A stretch of DNA of 64,000 nucleotides from Blastocystis sp. Blastoise (lineage: Eukaryota; Sar; Bigyra; Opalinata; Blastocystidae), in assembly GCA_039096225.1 (NCBI GenBank), contig JBBPEB010000034.1, positions 496,001 through 560,000 of the forward strand. The letters run 5' to 3'. Position 1 is the first letter of the stretch. Each line of letters opens with the position of its first letter. Under the pieces are notes generated by a model. It had not been told where the DNA came from. It saw only the letters and a list, made by a program, of their open reading frames with translations, and did not search any database. The position numbers and the translations under genes are program-made. This document shows, piece after piece, positions 38,609-56,564 of the stretch.

Positions 38609-40372
38609 TTAATTCATAGAATTCATAAGTTGATTTGCTTCTTGCATTTTTTGTTGAACCATTCCACTTTGAGAACCATTGACTTTTCCTTCTATATATA
38701 ATATTATTGAGTATATAATAATAATAATAAAATAATAATAATAATATAATAATATATAATAATAATAATAAAATAATAAACTTATAAATATACGTTGTAA
38801 ATCTTGTTGAACAGTATTAATAGCAGCCATAAGAATATTTTTAGCGATATTCTTATCCGAATTAGCAACTATTTTAGCTTGATCAATATATACACTAATA
38901 AGCTTTAAAGAATCTTGAATAGAGAAATCAGTGTTTTGAACAGATTTATTATCACCAACATGGCTCTTATAATTATTTAATGAAGTTGAAGACATAGGTT
39001 GATTTGTAGCTGGAGAAGTATTTAAATTTAAAACGGATTGAGGTACAGACATATAACTATTCATATTACCATTCATATTATTATTATTATTATTCATATT
39101 ATTATTCATATTATTATTATTATTATAAGGTTGATTAGGAGAAGAAGTACTATTCATATCTACATATATATAAATATTAATAATAAAATGAATAATAAAT
39201 AAATTAATTAATAAGTAAATAATAAATAAATACTATTATTAAAATTATTATTTGAAAATAAATTATTAGATTGACCAGGAATAGGATTTGGATAATTATT
39301 ATTATTATTCATATTATTATTATTATTCATATTATTATTATTCATATTATTATTATTATTATTATTATTCATATTATTATAAGTAGAGTTATTTGCTAAA
39401 AATCCAAGAGTAGGGATTTCAGGTGCATTAAGAGGATTTAAGGTAGTTTGAAGATTCGGAACAAGATTGCTAAATTGACTATTAACAGTAGGTTTATAAT
39501 CATTATTAAATGGTTGTATATTAGGATAATCAGAAGAAGCAGGAACAGTAAATTGCATATTATTATTATTATTCATAGAAAAATTCATTTCAGAAGTTTG
39601 TTCTGAAGGAATATTACCCATAGGAATAGTTCCCGCGGGAATATTCATATTCATATTATTCATATTCATATTATTCATATTCATATTATTCATATTCATA
39701 CTCATATTAATGTTATTCATATTCATATTATTATTCATGTTCATACTCATATTCATATTATTATTATCTAAATGATCTGCAAGGGAAGGCATACTTCCAT
39801 TATTTACAGAATTTAAAAATCCTTTATAAGTTTTCATCTCACTAACTGCAGCAAAACTCATTTGCATCAATTTCTGAGCATTATCTATATCATATCTTGA
39901 AGCTATTTTCAATAATAACGCAGCTCTCGTATATCTTGCTATTAAACTATTCTATAAAGAATTTATAGTAATTTTAAAACATTAAAAAAAATATTGATAT
40001 ATAAAACAAACAAACAAACAAACAAACAACAAAATAAATAAATATATATACAGGATCAGCTCGTTTACTCTTATCATCTTTACGAACATCACCAAAATAA
40101 GTAATAGCATAATCTACGAATACTTTCTTACCAATATCATTACTAATATCTTTAATATGAGCTTTCATTTGTTCTAAATAATTTACTTGATCCTTAGCAA
40201 AGTTATTAATTTCAGGATCTTGAGTATTCTTGAAGATATCAATGGCTCTCTCACAGAAATATTGTCTACAGTAGAAAGCAGGAACGAAACGAGGAGGCTT
40301 TTCATTTTCTAAATCACATGCAAGAGTCAAATAACTCTTAATATTTTCAAGACCTTTAGGAAAATCTTCCAT
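38609..40372 (-). CDS. VTA1: VTA1/LIP5-like regulator of the ESCRT AAA ATPase VPS4
   Basis: Starts MEDFPKGLENIKSYL at 40372. The N-terminal tandem-MIT region is clear: ENEKPPRFVPAFYCRQYFCE, KDQVNYLEQMKAHIKDIS and FVDYAITYFG in exon 1, then ARYTRAALLLKIASRYDIDNAQ and YKGFLNSV in exon 2. This part binds ESCRT-III proteins. A Met/Asn-rich linker follows. The C-terminal helical block (DSLKLISVYIDQAKIVAN...KNILMAAINTVQQDLQR) sits where the VPS4-binding VSL domain is expected. The last exon ends QQKMQEANQLMNSMN, TAA at 38609-38611. Four exons. The IPAGT codons at 39629-39642 form a nearly perfect GC-rich palindrome. Confidence 0.87.
39629..39642. repeat. Nearly perfect copy of the GC-rich palindromic site
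   Basis: GTTCCCGCGGGAAT, two GGGAAT-type halves around GC, with one base off. In the VTA1 frame it reads I-P-A-G, a different frame from most other copies. Confidence 0.7.
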
Positions 40373-40801
40373 TTCTAAACAATATTATCAAACTATAAAA
40401 CTCTATAATAAATAAAGAACTAGTTATTCTTTAAAATATACTTTTGTATTCTCGTTTTTATTAAAAAACAAGGAAACTGTACTATCTAAACTGTATAGAA
40501 ATATTAAATAAAAAAACTGATTCTCTATGTTTATCATGATTTTTATTATAACTTTTCTTTTTATTTTATTTTTTTCAAGTTATTCTAAAATTATGTAATG
40601 ATTCATTGTTATATTGATATGATAATGACAAATTGCAAGGAAAATTTATTTAACGTATTCAATGTTTTAAAATAAAAATAAAAATTGAAAAGTTATTTAC
40701 ATTCTTTTCAAAATATAACGCTTTTAAAAAGGATTAACAAAAAAATAATTGTTGAAGAATTCAGTTGATAAGAAAAATAATATATAAAAAGAAATGCATT
40801 A
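40373..40801. other. Intergenic region, no feature seen
   Basis: About 430 AT-rich bases between VTA1 (start) and ALG12 (end), both on the minus strand. Confidence 0.5.
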
Positions 40802-43396
40802 CTATGAAGAATTAAAATCTTTGTTTTCTAGCACATAAAGACAATCTCTCATTTGAATTCCACGTTTAGAGAGACCTGAGAAACATATTTGATTGAAGAT
40901 ATAGGATATGTTGGGTAAATTCATGGTTTCAAAGAATTCATCGGTGACATTATTCGTTAGAATATACTTATAGGCAGCAAGTGATGTAGGATGCTCGTTT
41001 TTATCATATGTGAAGCGTTCATTATCTTCTAAATAACGTGATACACCTATACAGCAGTAAATTAAAATTTAAAAAAAAAAGAGAAAATACCTGTTTGAGC
41101 AGCATAATTATCAATATAAATAGGTTGTACATTAGATGAAAGAGGAGCTATACTTTGTAAATGTTGAAGTGCCATTCCACCAGGATAGTTATATATAGAT
41201 ATATATACCATAAATAATGTAAATAAAACACTATATAATATATATATATATAATTAAATTAAAATATATATATAGTGTAGTATGTTTAAATATGGATTGA
41301 AATTGTATATATAGATAATACCTAGCACATGTATATAAAGAAATTAGAATCGCGGGAATTGAAGACTTTTCACGTTGATTCCATAATCTTGATAATCCAA
41401 CTATATATATAAATGAATATAAAAATGTATTGTAAATAAAAAGAAAACTATAAATAATTATGGAGATTTATATTGATAAAAAAATGGCTATTATCTTTAT
41501 TATAATAATAAATATAGAATAATAATAAATATAGAATAATAATAAATGAAGAATAATAATAAATGAAGAATAATAATAAACATATATTATAATAAATGAA
41601 TAATAATAATAAATATATATAATAATAAATATAGAATAATGGTATACCAGCAGCAATACACGTAAGAGCAGGAAGAATTGGGAATATAAATCTTAATTCT
41701 TTATGAGGTAATATAGAATATAAGAGTATATAGATTCCTATAGGAATATAAATATCTTGAAGATATGGATCAATATGAAAGAAAGAAATAATTAATTTAT
41801 ATATATGTCGAATTATTATAGAGAATGAAGATTTATCAGTAGATTTAGGAGATTGAGGAGAAGATGAATCCCATAGTGATTCTATATATATATATATTCA
41901 ATCAATATTTTTTACATATTTCATAATTATTTTTTTTATATATAATTAAAAAAAAAAGTAATAAACATAATATATATTAATAAAAAGAATATATATATTA
42001 CATACTAATAGTATCTTTTGGTTTAATAAGTATATATACTAATATTGGGAATATGCCAAGAGGTATATAGAATAAAGAAGAGAATAAAGATCGAGGAATA
42101 GCAGAATAGAAATACCATAAATAAGGAGAAGTTCCCCAATTTGAAGATTTATTTAAATATGTATTATAATATAATACAGATAATTCTGGAATTAATGAAT
42201 AAGACCAAAAATAAGAATCTATTATATACTATATATAGAATAAATATTGAAATTCATCAAAAGAATAATGTTTATATAAATCATAAAAGTGTTAAAAATA
42301 GGAATATATTAACATATTTTTATTTATATAAATAGTTACAGAAATAAAACAAGAAACAAGAATCGTAGATCCTCCATATAAAATAGCTTTTCCCATGGTT
42401 ATTTTGGAGGTAAAAAGCATATAGATACCTAGAGGAGCTAAAAGAACTAGAACATCACATCGAAAGATAATAGAAGCACAAGTAAATAAATAAACCATAT
42501 ATTTATATTCCTATATATATATATATATAATATTTTTTATTATATAATCATCTATACTATATTATATTATATTTATTAAAAATATCTATATATTATATTG
42601 TATTTAATAAAATTATCTATATATTATATTGTATTTAATAAAATCATCTATACTATATTATATTATATTTATTAAAAATATCTATATATATATATTTATA
42701 TTCTTTATTTAAATAAGCTGCCCATCCAAAAGTTGTTAAAATTAATGCGAAAGAATTTGGAAGTGGTCGCGACATATAAAATAATAAATGAAATTGAAGA
42801 CATAATAAAAATGTAAAACATGTTCCTATATATATATATATTAATATTTATAATAAATAATTATATAAAAAAAATAATAATTATTTATTTATTATAAAAA
42901 TACCAGTAGAAGATTGATAATGTTTTTCTATAGCTTTTCTTAAAGATCTTAATGACAAATAATTTAGAAATGATAAGCATGCTCTCACAACTATATATTT
43001 CGATAAAATCATATATATATAAAGAAATTACTAAAACAAAATACCAATTAATGTAAAAAACTTAGGAAGATGAAAGTATTTTGAAAGAATAACATATGGA
43101 GAAGACATAAAACTATATGGTATAGAATATGAATCATGTGAAATACCTTAAGATGAGAGCGCCTATGAATGTACGAGGAACAACACCTGGAAATTCATTG
43201 TGATCATATTGGTTTATGTTTGAACCAAGATAGAGAATATCATGCGTAGCTTGAACATTGAAACTCTCTTCAACTTTTGTATAGGGTGCTAATAGAATCT
43301 ATTCAATTTACTCATTTATTTGATTTATTATTAATATACATAAATAAAAGATATAATAAAAATAGGTAAATCTTTAAATTGTGAAAATTGACTCAT
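40802..43396 (-). CDS. ALG12: Dol-P-Man:Man7GlcNAc2-PP-Dol alpha-1,6-mannosyltransferase
   Basis: Adds the eighth mannose to the lipid-linked oligosaccharide on the luminal side of the ER membrane. It is a multi-span GT22 enzyme. The family signature is in exon 2 (43310-43150): [20 protein letters not shown], followed by [20 protein letters not shown]. Later exons code for hydrophobic spans and short loops. The C-terminal end has [10 protein letters not shown]-type residues and [11 protein letters not shown]. About nine introns, mostly AT repeats, so inner exon borders are approximate. It ends with TAG, unlike the other genes here, which all use TAA. Confidence 0.85.
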
Positions 43397-43697
43397 AATG
43401 ATTTGAAATAGAAACTTAGTTTATTTTAATTTTCATTATGAGCTTTATAAAGAACATAGATAAGTATTGTAATTTAAATGAATCATCTAAAAATAAGTGA
43501 AGTCATTGTATTTCAAGTAATTGAAGATTAATTACTAAAAAAAAATTAAAAATATTATGTTAATTGAATAATGTTTCTAAAAGTGAACACAACGCAATTT
43601 CATTTTTTAAATTTTAATAACTAACACTTACACATAATATATAAAAATATATTATAATGTAGTATTTACAGAAAGAATGATAAAAATTTTAAACTAT
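43397..43697. other. Intergenic region, no feature seen
   Basis: About 300 AT-rich bases between the 3' end of the epimerase and the 5' end of ALG12, which read in the same direction. Confidence 0.45.
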
Positions 43698-44994
43698 TTA
43701 GTTTTCAGGAGCATCATCAAAACCATAAGGATATTTATGTTGCCAGTTCCAGGCATCTCTACACATATCTTTAATAGTTAACTTAGCTTCCCAACCTAAT
43801 ACTTCTTTAGCCTTCTTAGTATCAGCATAAACAGTAGCTAAATCACCAGGTCTACGAGGTTCAATCTTATAAGCAAGTTTATGACCACAAGCTTCTTCCA
43901 TTCCGTGAAGAACTTCAAGAACAGAAGAACCATGACCAGTACCAAGATTAATAATATCAAGACCATGTCCATGTAATTTATCTAAGATATATTGAATAGC
44001 CTTAAGATGGCCATCAGCAAGATCCATAACATGAATATAATCACGAACACCAGTACCATCAGGAGTATCATAATCATCACCATAAACACGTAAATACTCT
44101 CTACGACCAACAGCTACTTGTTGAATATAAGGAACAAGATTATTAGGAATACCATTAGGAGATTCACCTATTTCACCAGAAGGATGAGCACCAACAGGGT
44201 TGAAATAACGAAGAAGAATAACACCCCAAGTCTTATCAGCAAGGTAATTATCAGTTAAAATTTGTTCCATCATACATTTAGATTGACCATAAGGATTAGT
44301 AATACCGTGACCAACAGGAGAAGCTTCAGTAAGAGGAACGGGAGCATCACCATAAACAGTAGCAGAAGAAGAGAAAACAATAACATATTTATATGAAATA
44401 CATAAAAAAATTAATTAATTAAATAATAATAAATAATAAATAATAACAACATACCAATAACTTTACAGTTATGTTTATTCATGGCATTTAATAAAGTGAA
44501 GGTACCACCAAGGTTATTGTTATAATAAAGTAAAGGCTTAACAACAGATTCACCAACACTCTTTAAAGCACCAAAGTGAATAACAGCATCAAAAGGACCA
44601 TTTTCAGTGAAAAGTCTTTCAACATCAGCTTCTTTAAGAAGATCACCGTATATATAAATTAAGATATTGTTCTTATTAATAAAAAAAATAAAAATAAAAA
44701 AAATAAAAAATTAAAAAAATTTCTTCAAAAAAAAAAACACCATTATATAAAAACACAAATGCACATCCGAGAACAAGAGTTAAACGGTCATCAGTGACAC
44801 CGGAGAGCTTTTGAAGAGCCTTGAAACACTTAGGACTAGAATTACATAAGTTATCGAAAAGAGTAACTTTATAACCGTTTTGTAATAAAACAAGAGCAGT
44901 ATGAGAACCAATGTAACCGTTACCTCCTAAAAACATATGATAAGAATATTCACATAAGACTCTACATACCAGTTAAAAGAATATGTTGAACCAT
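43698..44994 (-). CDS. GALE: UDP-glucose 4-epimerase
   Basis: Interconverts UDP-glucose and UDP-galactose in the cytosol (Leloir pathway). Exon 1 codes for MVQHILLTG and exon 2 continues [18 protein letters not shown], completing the Rossmann GxxGxxG. Later blocks are [32 protein letters not shown], catalytic Y in [33 protein letters not shown] and [10 protein letters not shown]-type sequence. It ends [14 protein letters not shown] at 43698-43700, about the usual length. Two internal junctions (near 44650-44760 and 44395-44455) cannot be closed with GT-AG borders while keeping the frame; see findings. Codon use is less AT-biased than in its neighbours, as expected for a well-expressed gene. 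Confidence 0.93.
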
Positions 44995-45497
44995 TTTGTA
45001 TTGAATTAGTTATTGATAAAAATAAATTATGACGTTTTTTTTCTATTTAAGAACTTTGGAAGTCTCTTTCTGAGAATCAAGAATCTATATGCGTCATCCA
45101 TAGACTTATGGGTAAATAGGGTACAGACGTTAATTGAACCAACTGAATTAAAGAAAAAATTGAAATGTATGGTCATTTTTTTGGTTTTTTCATGAATGAG
45201 GCGTCCTTCATCGTTATTGAATATACTGATAGCTAAGAATTCATTGGTTGAACCAAATCTGAACGAGTTTTTATCATATGAAAGAAATTCAGCATAGACT
45301 TAATTTTATATTTGGTCTGAAAAGGAAATTTTATTTTTATAGAGAAATTATTTCGTAGAATTGTGATTCTTCTTCAAAACTCAAAATATTTTAAAAAAAT
45401 CTTGATTATTTTATTGTGTCTTTTTTTTTAGATTCATTTGTGTTGATTCAGGAGCATAAGAATTATATTATTTCATCTGATAAGTTAATTCTCTCAA
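44995..45497. promoter_or_regulatory. Divergent intergenic region, epimerase and 45.5 kb gene
   Basis: About 500 bases shared by two outward-facing starts. A short ORF at 45013 has no recognisable feature. No distinct promoter element stands out. Confidence 0.4.
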
Positions 45498-48906
<3,409 letters not shown>

Positions 48907-49284
48907 CATATATATATTTTTGTTTCTTTTCTTTGTAAATATGGGGATTATAGTTAAGATATTTTTATTGGGTTAAAGTTTAGTATAAAAGTCTATTATT
49001 TTTTTGTTTTAGCAAGTATTTTTGTGTTTCATTTTAGTTTATTTGTTTTGTTATTTCTGTTAAATATATATATTTATGTTATTAATATAAATATGTAAAG
49101 ATTTTTGAAATTTTTTAATAAGATTCAAAACAAATGTTATAAATATTATTTACTTTGCACATGTAGTTTATATATATATATTCACAAGTAATTATTATTT
49201 TTTTATAAATTACATAACAAAACAAGTATTATTTACATATATATATATATATAATTTTCTTATATAATTTATGAAGACGAATCT
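48907..49284. other. Convergent intergenic region, no feature seen
   Basis: About 380 AT-rich bases between two 3' ends. Confidence 0.45.
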
Positions 49285-50724
49285 TTACTCTAAATATGTA
49301 AATGTATCCCTATATAATATATATATATATATATAATAATAATATATAATAATCTCCCAGATAATAATAATATATATATATAATAATAATATATAATAAT
49401 AATAATAATATATAATATATATATACATATCATCTTCATCTCTCATAATGAATTCTCTCTCTTCCATCACTTCTAATTCCCGCTTTAATAAGAGCGGTAT
49501 ATCTAACGATTCACCTATATATATATATATATAATAAAATAATAAATATAATCATAATATATAATCATAATTATAGCAATACAAAAAAAATAAATAAACA
49601 TTAAAATAATCCTCTCTTATTATATATATATACCAAAGTATATCGAATTGATTTTTTCTTCAACATCATGAAGTAGTTGTTTAAATGTATATACTTGATT
49701 TTTCTTTAATAAATGAACTATCATTGCATCAATAATATTATAAATATTCATCTTTATAGCTTCATCATTCTCATGATTTCCTTTAATATCTATATCATTA
49801 TCTTGAGAATCCCCGCGGTTTTCCAAAGGATTATAAAAAAGAGGAGGGATATATAACTCTGTATTTTTATTGGAGAACTGTTTATTAAATGAAATTTTTG
49901 ATTGGTTATTAATTGGTTCATCCACTAATAGAATAGAATAAGGAGTATAGAATAATTCTATTGTCTTCATAAGAACTTCTTTTGGAATATTTATATTTTT
50001 TTCTTTTTTTATATAATTATAAAATGATAACAGAGTAATCACTTGTGAATTTGCTTGTGATTGAAAACATATATGAGCATAATCTAGTAATAATTGAAGA
50101 ATAGTATATTGAAAAAGAGAAATATGAAGAAGAATTGAAGAAGAAGATGATGATGAAGAAGGAAGTGAGAATTGAACAGTTAATTGAGTCTATAATGATT
50201 TTTGAAATTATTATTATATATATATATAAATAATATAATATAATCATATATATACATATTCAGGAATAATATCGATTTTTCTTGTTGAATAGGTGCTATT
50301 ATAAAGAGATATATAATGATTCAAGCTTTCAGAATATAATGAATATATAGAATTATATAGAGATAAAGATGGAGCATATAAATATGTCGGATTCCCGTGG
50401 TTATCCTCAATTAATGAAGTAAATAATGTTTTACTTATTGGTGATACATTCAGAGGTAATTCTAACTATATATAAAATATATTTACATGAATTATTTAAA
50501 GAATATTAGTACTATATTTAAAAAACCTAAATATATAATATATACATTTTCTTTTTTCTTATTAGCAGTTTTTTGTATAGATTTTGCAGTTATTTTTGAG
50601 TTTGCAATATCTTTTAATAAATAACGAATATTTGACATTTGAGAGAAAGGAATATAAGACTATATTAAATATGTATAGAGTAATTATTATGTCAATTATT
50701 ATAGTATATAAATAATATAATAAT

Positions 50725-50775
<51 letters not shown>

Positions 50776-51408
50776 CATATAAGCTTACATTATAAATATC
50801 AAAAAGTTGGATTTCATACTGAATATTAAATGAAGTATATATATATCTATAAAGAAGTTTCATTCTATATAAATATTCAAAGTATTCTTTATTTAATATA
50901 TTTGGATATATATCTTTCATTTCTTTATTTAATAAAATTATTGAATTTTTATTATTAGTTTCAATACATAAACTTATATAATTCATTAAAACATTAATAT
51001 ATTTATTATTTCTATTAAATAATAGTGTTTCAGATTCATAGATATCCATAAGGAGAAACTCAGAGGAACACAAATGTGTGTTAATAACAGATCGAATTCT
51101 ATTTATATACAAGAAATAATCATCAAAACAACTTGATAACTATATATAGAGTATTATTTTTATTTTATATATAAGTATAAATATTTAATTCTATAAATAT
51201 ATACTGAAGAAGAATCTAAAATTGTTTGTAATTGTATATATATATAAAGTTTAAATATATTTCTAAAAATAAGAAATCCTGTTGAAGTATAATTATAGAG
51301 AGAATATAGAAGATGAAGAACTATATATATATTATATTATATAAGGTTATATAAGGTTATATACATTCATAATTCTTGTTATTCATAACAGTTGTAAAGC
51401 CATCATTA

Positions 51409-51490
<82 letters not shown>

Positions 51491-52557
51491 ATAAAAAATA
51501 CTTCAAGTGTTTCATTCCCGCGATTATATATCAATTCATTATACATATTAATGATCATTGATTTTAAATATTTTTCATTTGATATATACATTGATAATGA
51601 TTGTATTTGACTAGTAATATATGAAGATACCTATATAATATTCATAGTAAATATTTATATAATAATAATAATATATAAATAAATATATATAATATCTATT
51701 CCATATATATATAATAGAAACCATAATAAATAATGACAAAAAAAAAAAATAAATCAATAAATATTTATATATACATTAGAATAGAATTCAAGAGTACTCT
51801 TATTCTTTTTCATCTCATTATATTTACGGTTATAAATCGTATTTTTTATTGATTTTATTTCATGAATAAAAATATTTTCATAACAATTTTTACTTGGAAT
51901 ATAACTATCAAAAAAGGAATACATATTGTTGAGAGATGTAAGAATATGTTTAGCATCTATATCATTATATTGACTAGCGTCAAATTCTTCATAGAAACAA
52001 TCATCAATTTCAACAAACGTTTTTATATATTTCTGAATAAGTGATTCTTTTGAAATATATACAATCTCATAATAAAGAGAACATGCTAATGTATCCAAAG
52101 GAATGAAATCCATATTGGTTGTTAAACTTACTGATTGATTCTATATACGTTAGAATGTCTTACAATGTATTTATTATATATACGACAATTCCCATATATT
52201 GGTTTATACGTTTTACACTACTATAATACTCATCCCATACTGTTACGAATGCTACAATTGAAGAAATATCGTCTTCAGATGAAAGAGATGTAGATATCTT
52301 GCTGCAATGTATATATAATTCATGCACCATTTTATCAAAGAGTTCTTTTGCTGAATTCAAACGAACAATTTGAAAGATCAAACTATATATAAGAAATTAA
52401 AAATTCATTTTTTATTGTTGTAATACTCGCAGACATTCAATGATATTGAATCACTTTTCTTTCCATTTAATAAGTTATGAAATGCACTAATGAGCGTCGA
52501 AACAGTCTCATCTTTTTCACTGGGTGTCAATGAGATTGTAGGAATACGAAGAGACAT
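49285..52557 (-). CDS. Cullin, scaffold of a RING E3 ubiquitin ligase
   Basis: Starts MSLRIPTISLTPSEKDE at 52557. The N-terminal cullin repeat is visible: LIFQIVRLNSAKELFDKMV and TVWDEYYSSVKRINQYMGI, where cullins have W...H...M. The middle is divergent and split by many introns. The C-terminus is diagnostic. The neddylation region reads IIDAMIVHLLKKNQVYTFKQLL, placing a Lys where cullins carry the Nedd8 acceptor. The winged helix ends LKRELEVMEEREFIMRD, and the last exon supplies MDTFTYLE, matching the usual aromatic-x-aromatic-Leu/Val-Ala terminus. Stop TAA at 49285-49287. Which cullin it is cannot be told by eye; the middle is diverged enough that a minor or fast-evolving paralogue is possible. 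Confidence 0.82.
50391..50404. repeat. GC-rich palindromic site, exact
   Basis: ATTCCCGTGGTTAT. Cullin frame (minus) reads D-N-H-G-N. Confidence 0.75.
51514..51527. repeat. GC-rich palindromic site, exact
   Basis: ATTCCCGCGATTAT. Cullin frame (minus) reads Y-N-R-G-N. Confidence 0.75.
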
Positions 52558-52822
52558 ATTTGATTTTAAAATAATAGAATTAAAGTCTATAAAACAACAA
52601 TAATATATATTAAAAACAGAATCTCGAACCCATAAAAGGCGTCTTTCAAGGTTATTTTTCTTTTTTGGCTGAATGAATATAGGAACGTAAAAGGATTGAT
52701 TAGGATAGCTTTATTTTTTTTTCATCTCATCACTATACAGTTCAACATGCTTTTTATTCTCACTTTTTGTATTATTTCGTTATTATTTTAAATTACTTAC
52801 ATTTTTGTATTGTTATTTCGTC
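52558..52822. promoter_or_regulatory. Short divergent promoter region, cullin and TRAP-beta
   Basis: About 265 bases between outward-facing start codons. T-rich before TRAP-beta. Confidence 0.35.
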
Positions 52823-53766
52823 ATGGTATTTAACTTTTTCAGTTTGTTCTCATTTTTATATAGAATTGCAAAACTCTTTTTTTCGCATTATTAATTGCTG
52901 TCGTTTGTGCTCAATCTGAACCTAAGATTATCTTCAATAAGAACGTTGATGCTGCTACCAACTACATTGGTGAAAATCATCCTTTTACTATTATCTACTC
53001 CATTTACAACGTTGGTGAAGCTACTGCTTATAATGTAACTATTAACGATCAATGGCCTACTGAAGGTTTCGATCATGATGGTGTCTATCCTATTGTCATT
53101 GAAGAATTAGAAGCGTAAATATTTTTTTTAATACTTTTTATTTTCATATATATTTTTTTATGATTTAATTATGTATTCATTTATTATTTATTTTTTTTTA
53201 TTATTTATATTTATATACTATTTATTTTAGTGGTGCTTCCATTGAAAAGAACATTACTGCTACTCCTCGTCAATCTGGCTATCTTGAAACTGCTCGTGCT
53301 CAACTCTCTTATGTTACTGTTGATGAACAAGAACAATCTCATACTTATGTATATATATGTGTTTTTTTAATTTTTTTTTTTTTTATTATTTATTTATTAT
53401 ATAATATATATATTTTAATTTATATATTATATATATAATAATTTTTGTTAATATTATAATAATAATAATAATATAGAATGGATTTTCTTCTTCTATGGGT
53501 ACTCTTCCCATTCTTCCTGAAGCTCAATACAAAATCTATACTTCTAATACTTATGTATATATATTTATTTATAAGCTTCTATTACTCTATATAATATAAT
53601 ATAGTATAATTTATTATATAATTTATTATATAATTTATAATATAATATATATATAATATATCTTCTATAGCTTGCTTGGGCTATTTTCATTCTTGGTGTT
53701 TGTGCTGTCATTGGTTATCCTCTTTACAAATATTTCGCTCCTGAACAAAAACCTAAATCTGCATAA
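52823..53766 (+). CDS. SSR2: Translocon-associated protein subunit beta
   Basis: Single-pass ER membrane protein of the TRAP complex, which sits beside Sec61 and helps insertion of some signal sequences. Exon 1 is just ATG (52823-52825). The next exon (52864-53114) codes for NCKTLFFALLIAVVCAQSEP, giving a complete signal peptide. Then come the family beta-sandwich (YNVGEATAYNVTINDQWP, 53231-53348 and 53477-53554 exons) and a C-terminal membrane helix LAWAIFILGVCAVIGYPLY with tail KYFAPEQKPKSA. Five exons, all GT-AG. Length matches the family. Codons are rich in GCT, GGT and CTT, a sign of strong expression compared with neighbours. Confidence 0.93.
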
Positions 53767-54395
53767 ATGTTTATCATAAGTTCTTATTTTTGATTCATTT
53801 AACACATATTGGGAATATACTAAAAATAATGTAAATTGTGTTGTTTTGCTCTATAGAAATGATATTATAAAGAAATTTTGAACAAAATAATAAATATTAT
53901 ATAATTGTTCTTGTAAATCTATTATTAATTTAGGGAAATCATTTAAAAAATATTTCTTTATGATAAGTAAAATATGAATATATATTTGGGCTTGTGATAC
54001 ACCAGCATTTGAAAAGTCCAATGGAATCACACATCAATTATTTTTTGTCTTCACATCATTCTTCACCTATAGTATTATATCAGGCATGACTTTATTATTG
54101 ATTTTCAGCAACAATATTGCGGTCAATAGAAAAATATGACACAAAATAAATAAAAAATACTATTATTGACGAGGTTCCTTCTGCCAATCATATATTGTAT
54201 TGCTGTCAAATTTTGTATTCGATTTGTCATTTAAGAACAAAAACTGTGTGTGTCATACTGTTTTTATCAATCAGAATAGAGATACAGAACGTGTGTCATC
54301 AATAATGTCATTTACGAATTCTTGTGTTTTCCCTGTTTGAAATGTCAAAAAAATTTATTGTTTTTTTAAATTATAGATAAATATCATATAAAATA
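53767..54395. promoter_or_regulatory. Intergenic region upstream of the legumain-like gene
   Basis: About 630 bases between two genes in the same direction. It should hold the 3' end of TRAP-beta and the promoter of the protease. GC content is a little higher at 54150-54340. No RNA gene seen. Confidence 0.4.
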
Positions 54396-55763
<1,368 letters not shown>

Positions 55764-56011
55764 GTATTATTTTTTATTGTTTATGTAAGTTTCTATATAT
55801 ATATATATATATTATAATTTTTGGATGTGTGTATAAAGTTTCAAAATTAAAATATTACCTAAATTGTTTTGTGATAATATTTAATGGTCATATTACTAAA
55901 ACTGTTTAATTGAAAAATAATTTTTTAAAAACAAAAAAAAAATAAATAATAATAATTGTTTTGAAAAAAAGTGGCTAAACTCTTAAGACTAAGAGATAAA
56001 TAAAAGAAAAA

Positions 56012-56529
56012 TTATTTGATGATGATTTTGAAGAAATAAATAATGAATAGATAGATAGTGAGAGTAGCTATAGTGATGGAATCAAATTTCATCGTAGAAT
56101 CAGGATTAAAATGAAGAGTATTTTTGTTATTGAATGAATATAGAGAGAGAGATGAGTTGATGAGAATGGAAGGAGAAGGAATAGATATACCTTGTTCATT
56201 AAATAGAGTATATTCTTCAAAGAATAATAATTTCTATATATAAATAATGAATGAATATAATATAATAATAAAAAATACATGTAAGAAATAGAATTGAATA
56301 GTATAAGATTGATTTGAGATGAGAAAGAAAGATAGAGTATCATTATTATTCTATATATATAGAATAATAAATAAATAATAGAATAATAAATACAATAGAA
56401 TAAAGAGATAGAGATTTTGGTATATATTGATGAATAATAATTGAATAATTTTGATTATTTTGATTGATATTCGTGAATGTATAAGATAATAAAGAAGAGA
56501 ATCTAGAATATTCTATATATAGAATAATG

Positions 56530-56564
<35 letters not shown>

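Noticed and set aside
52600-52650. Possible tRNA because of a CTCGAACCC string
   Set aside because: I could not form acceptor, D and anticodon stems around it.
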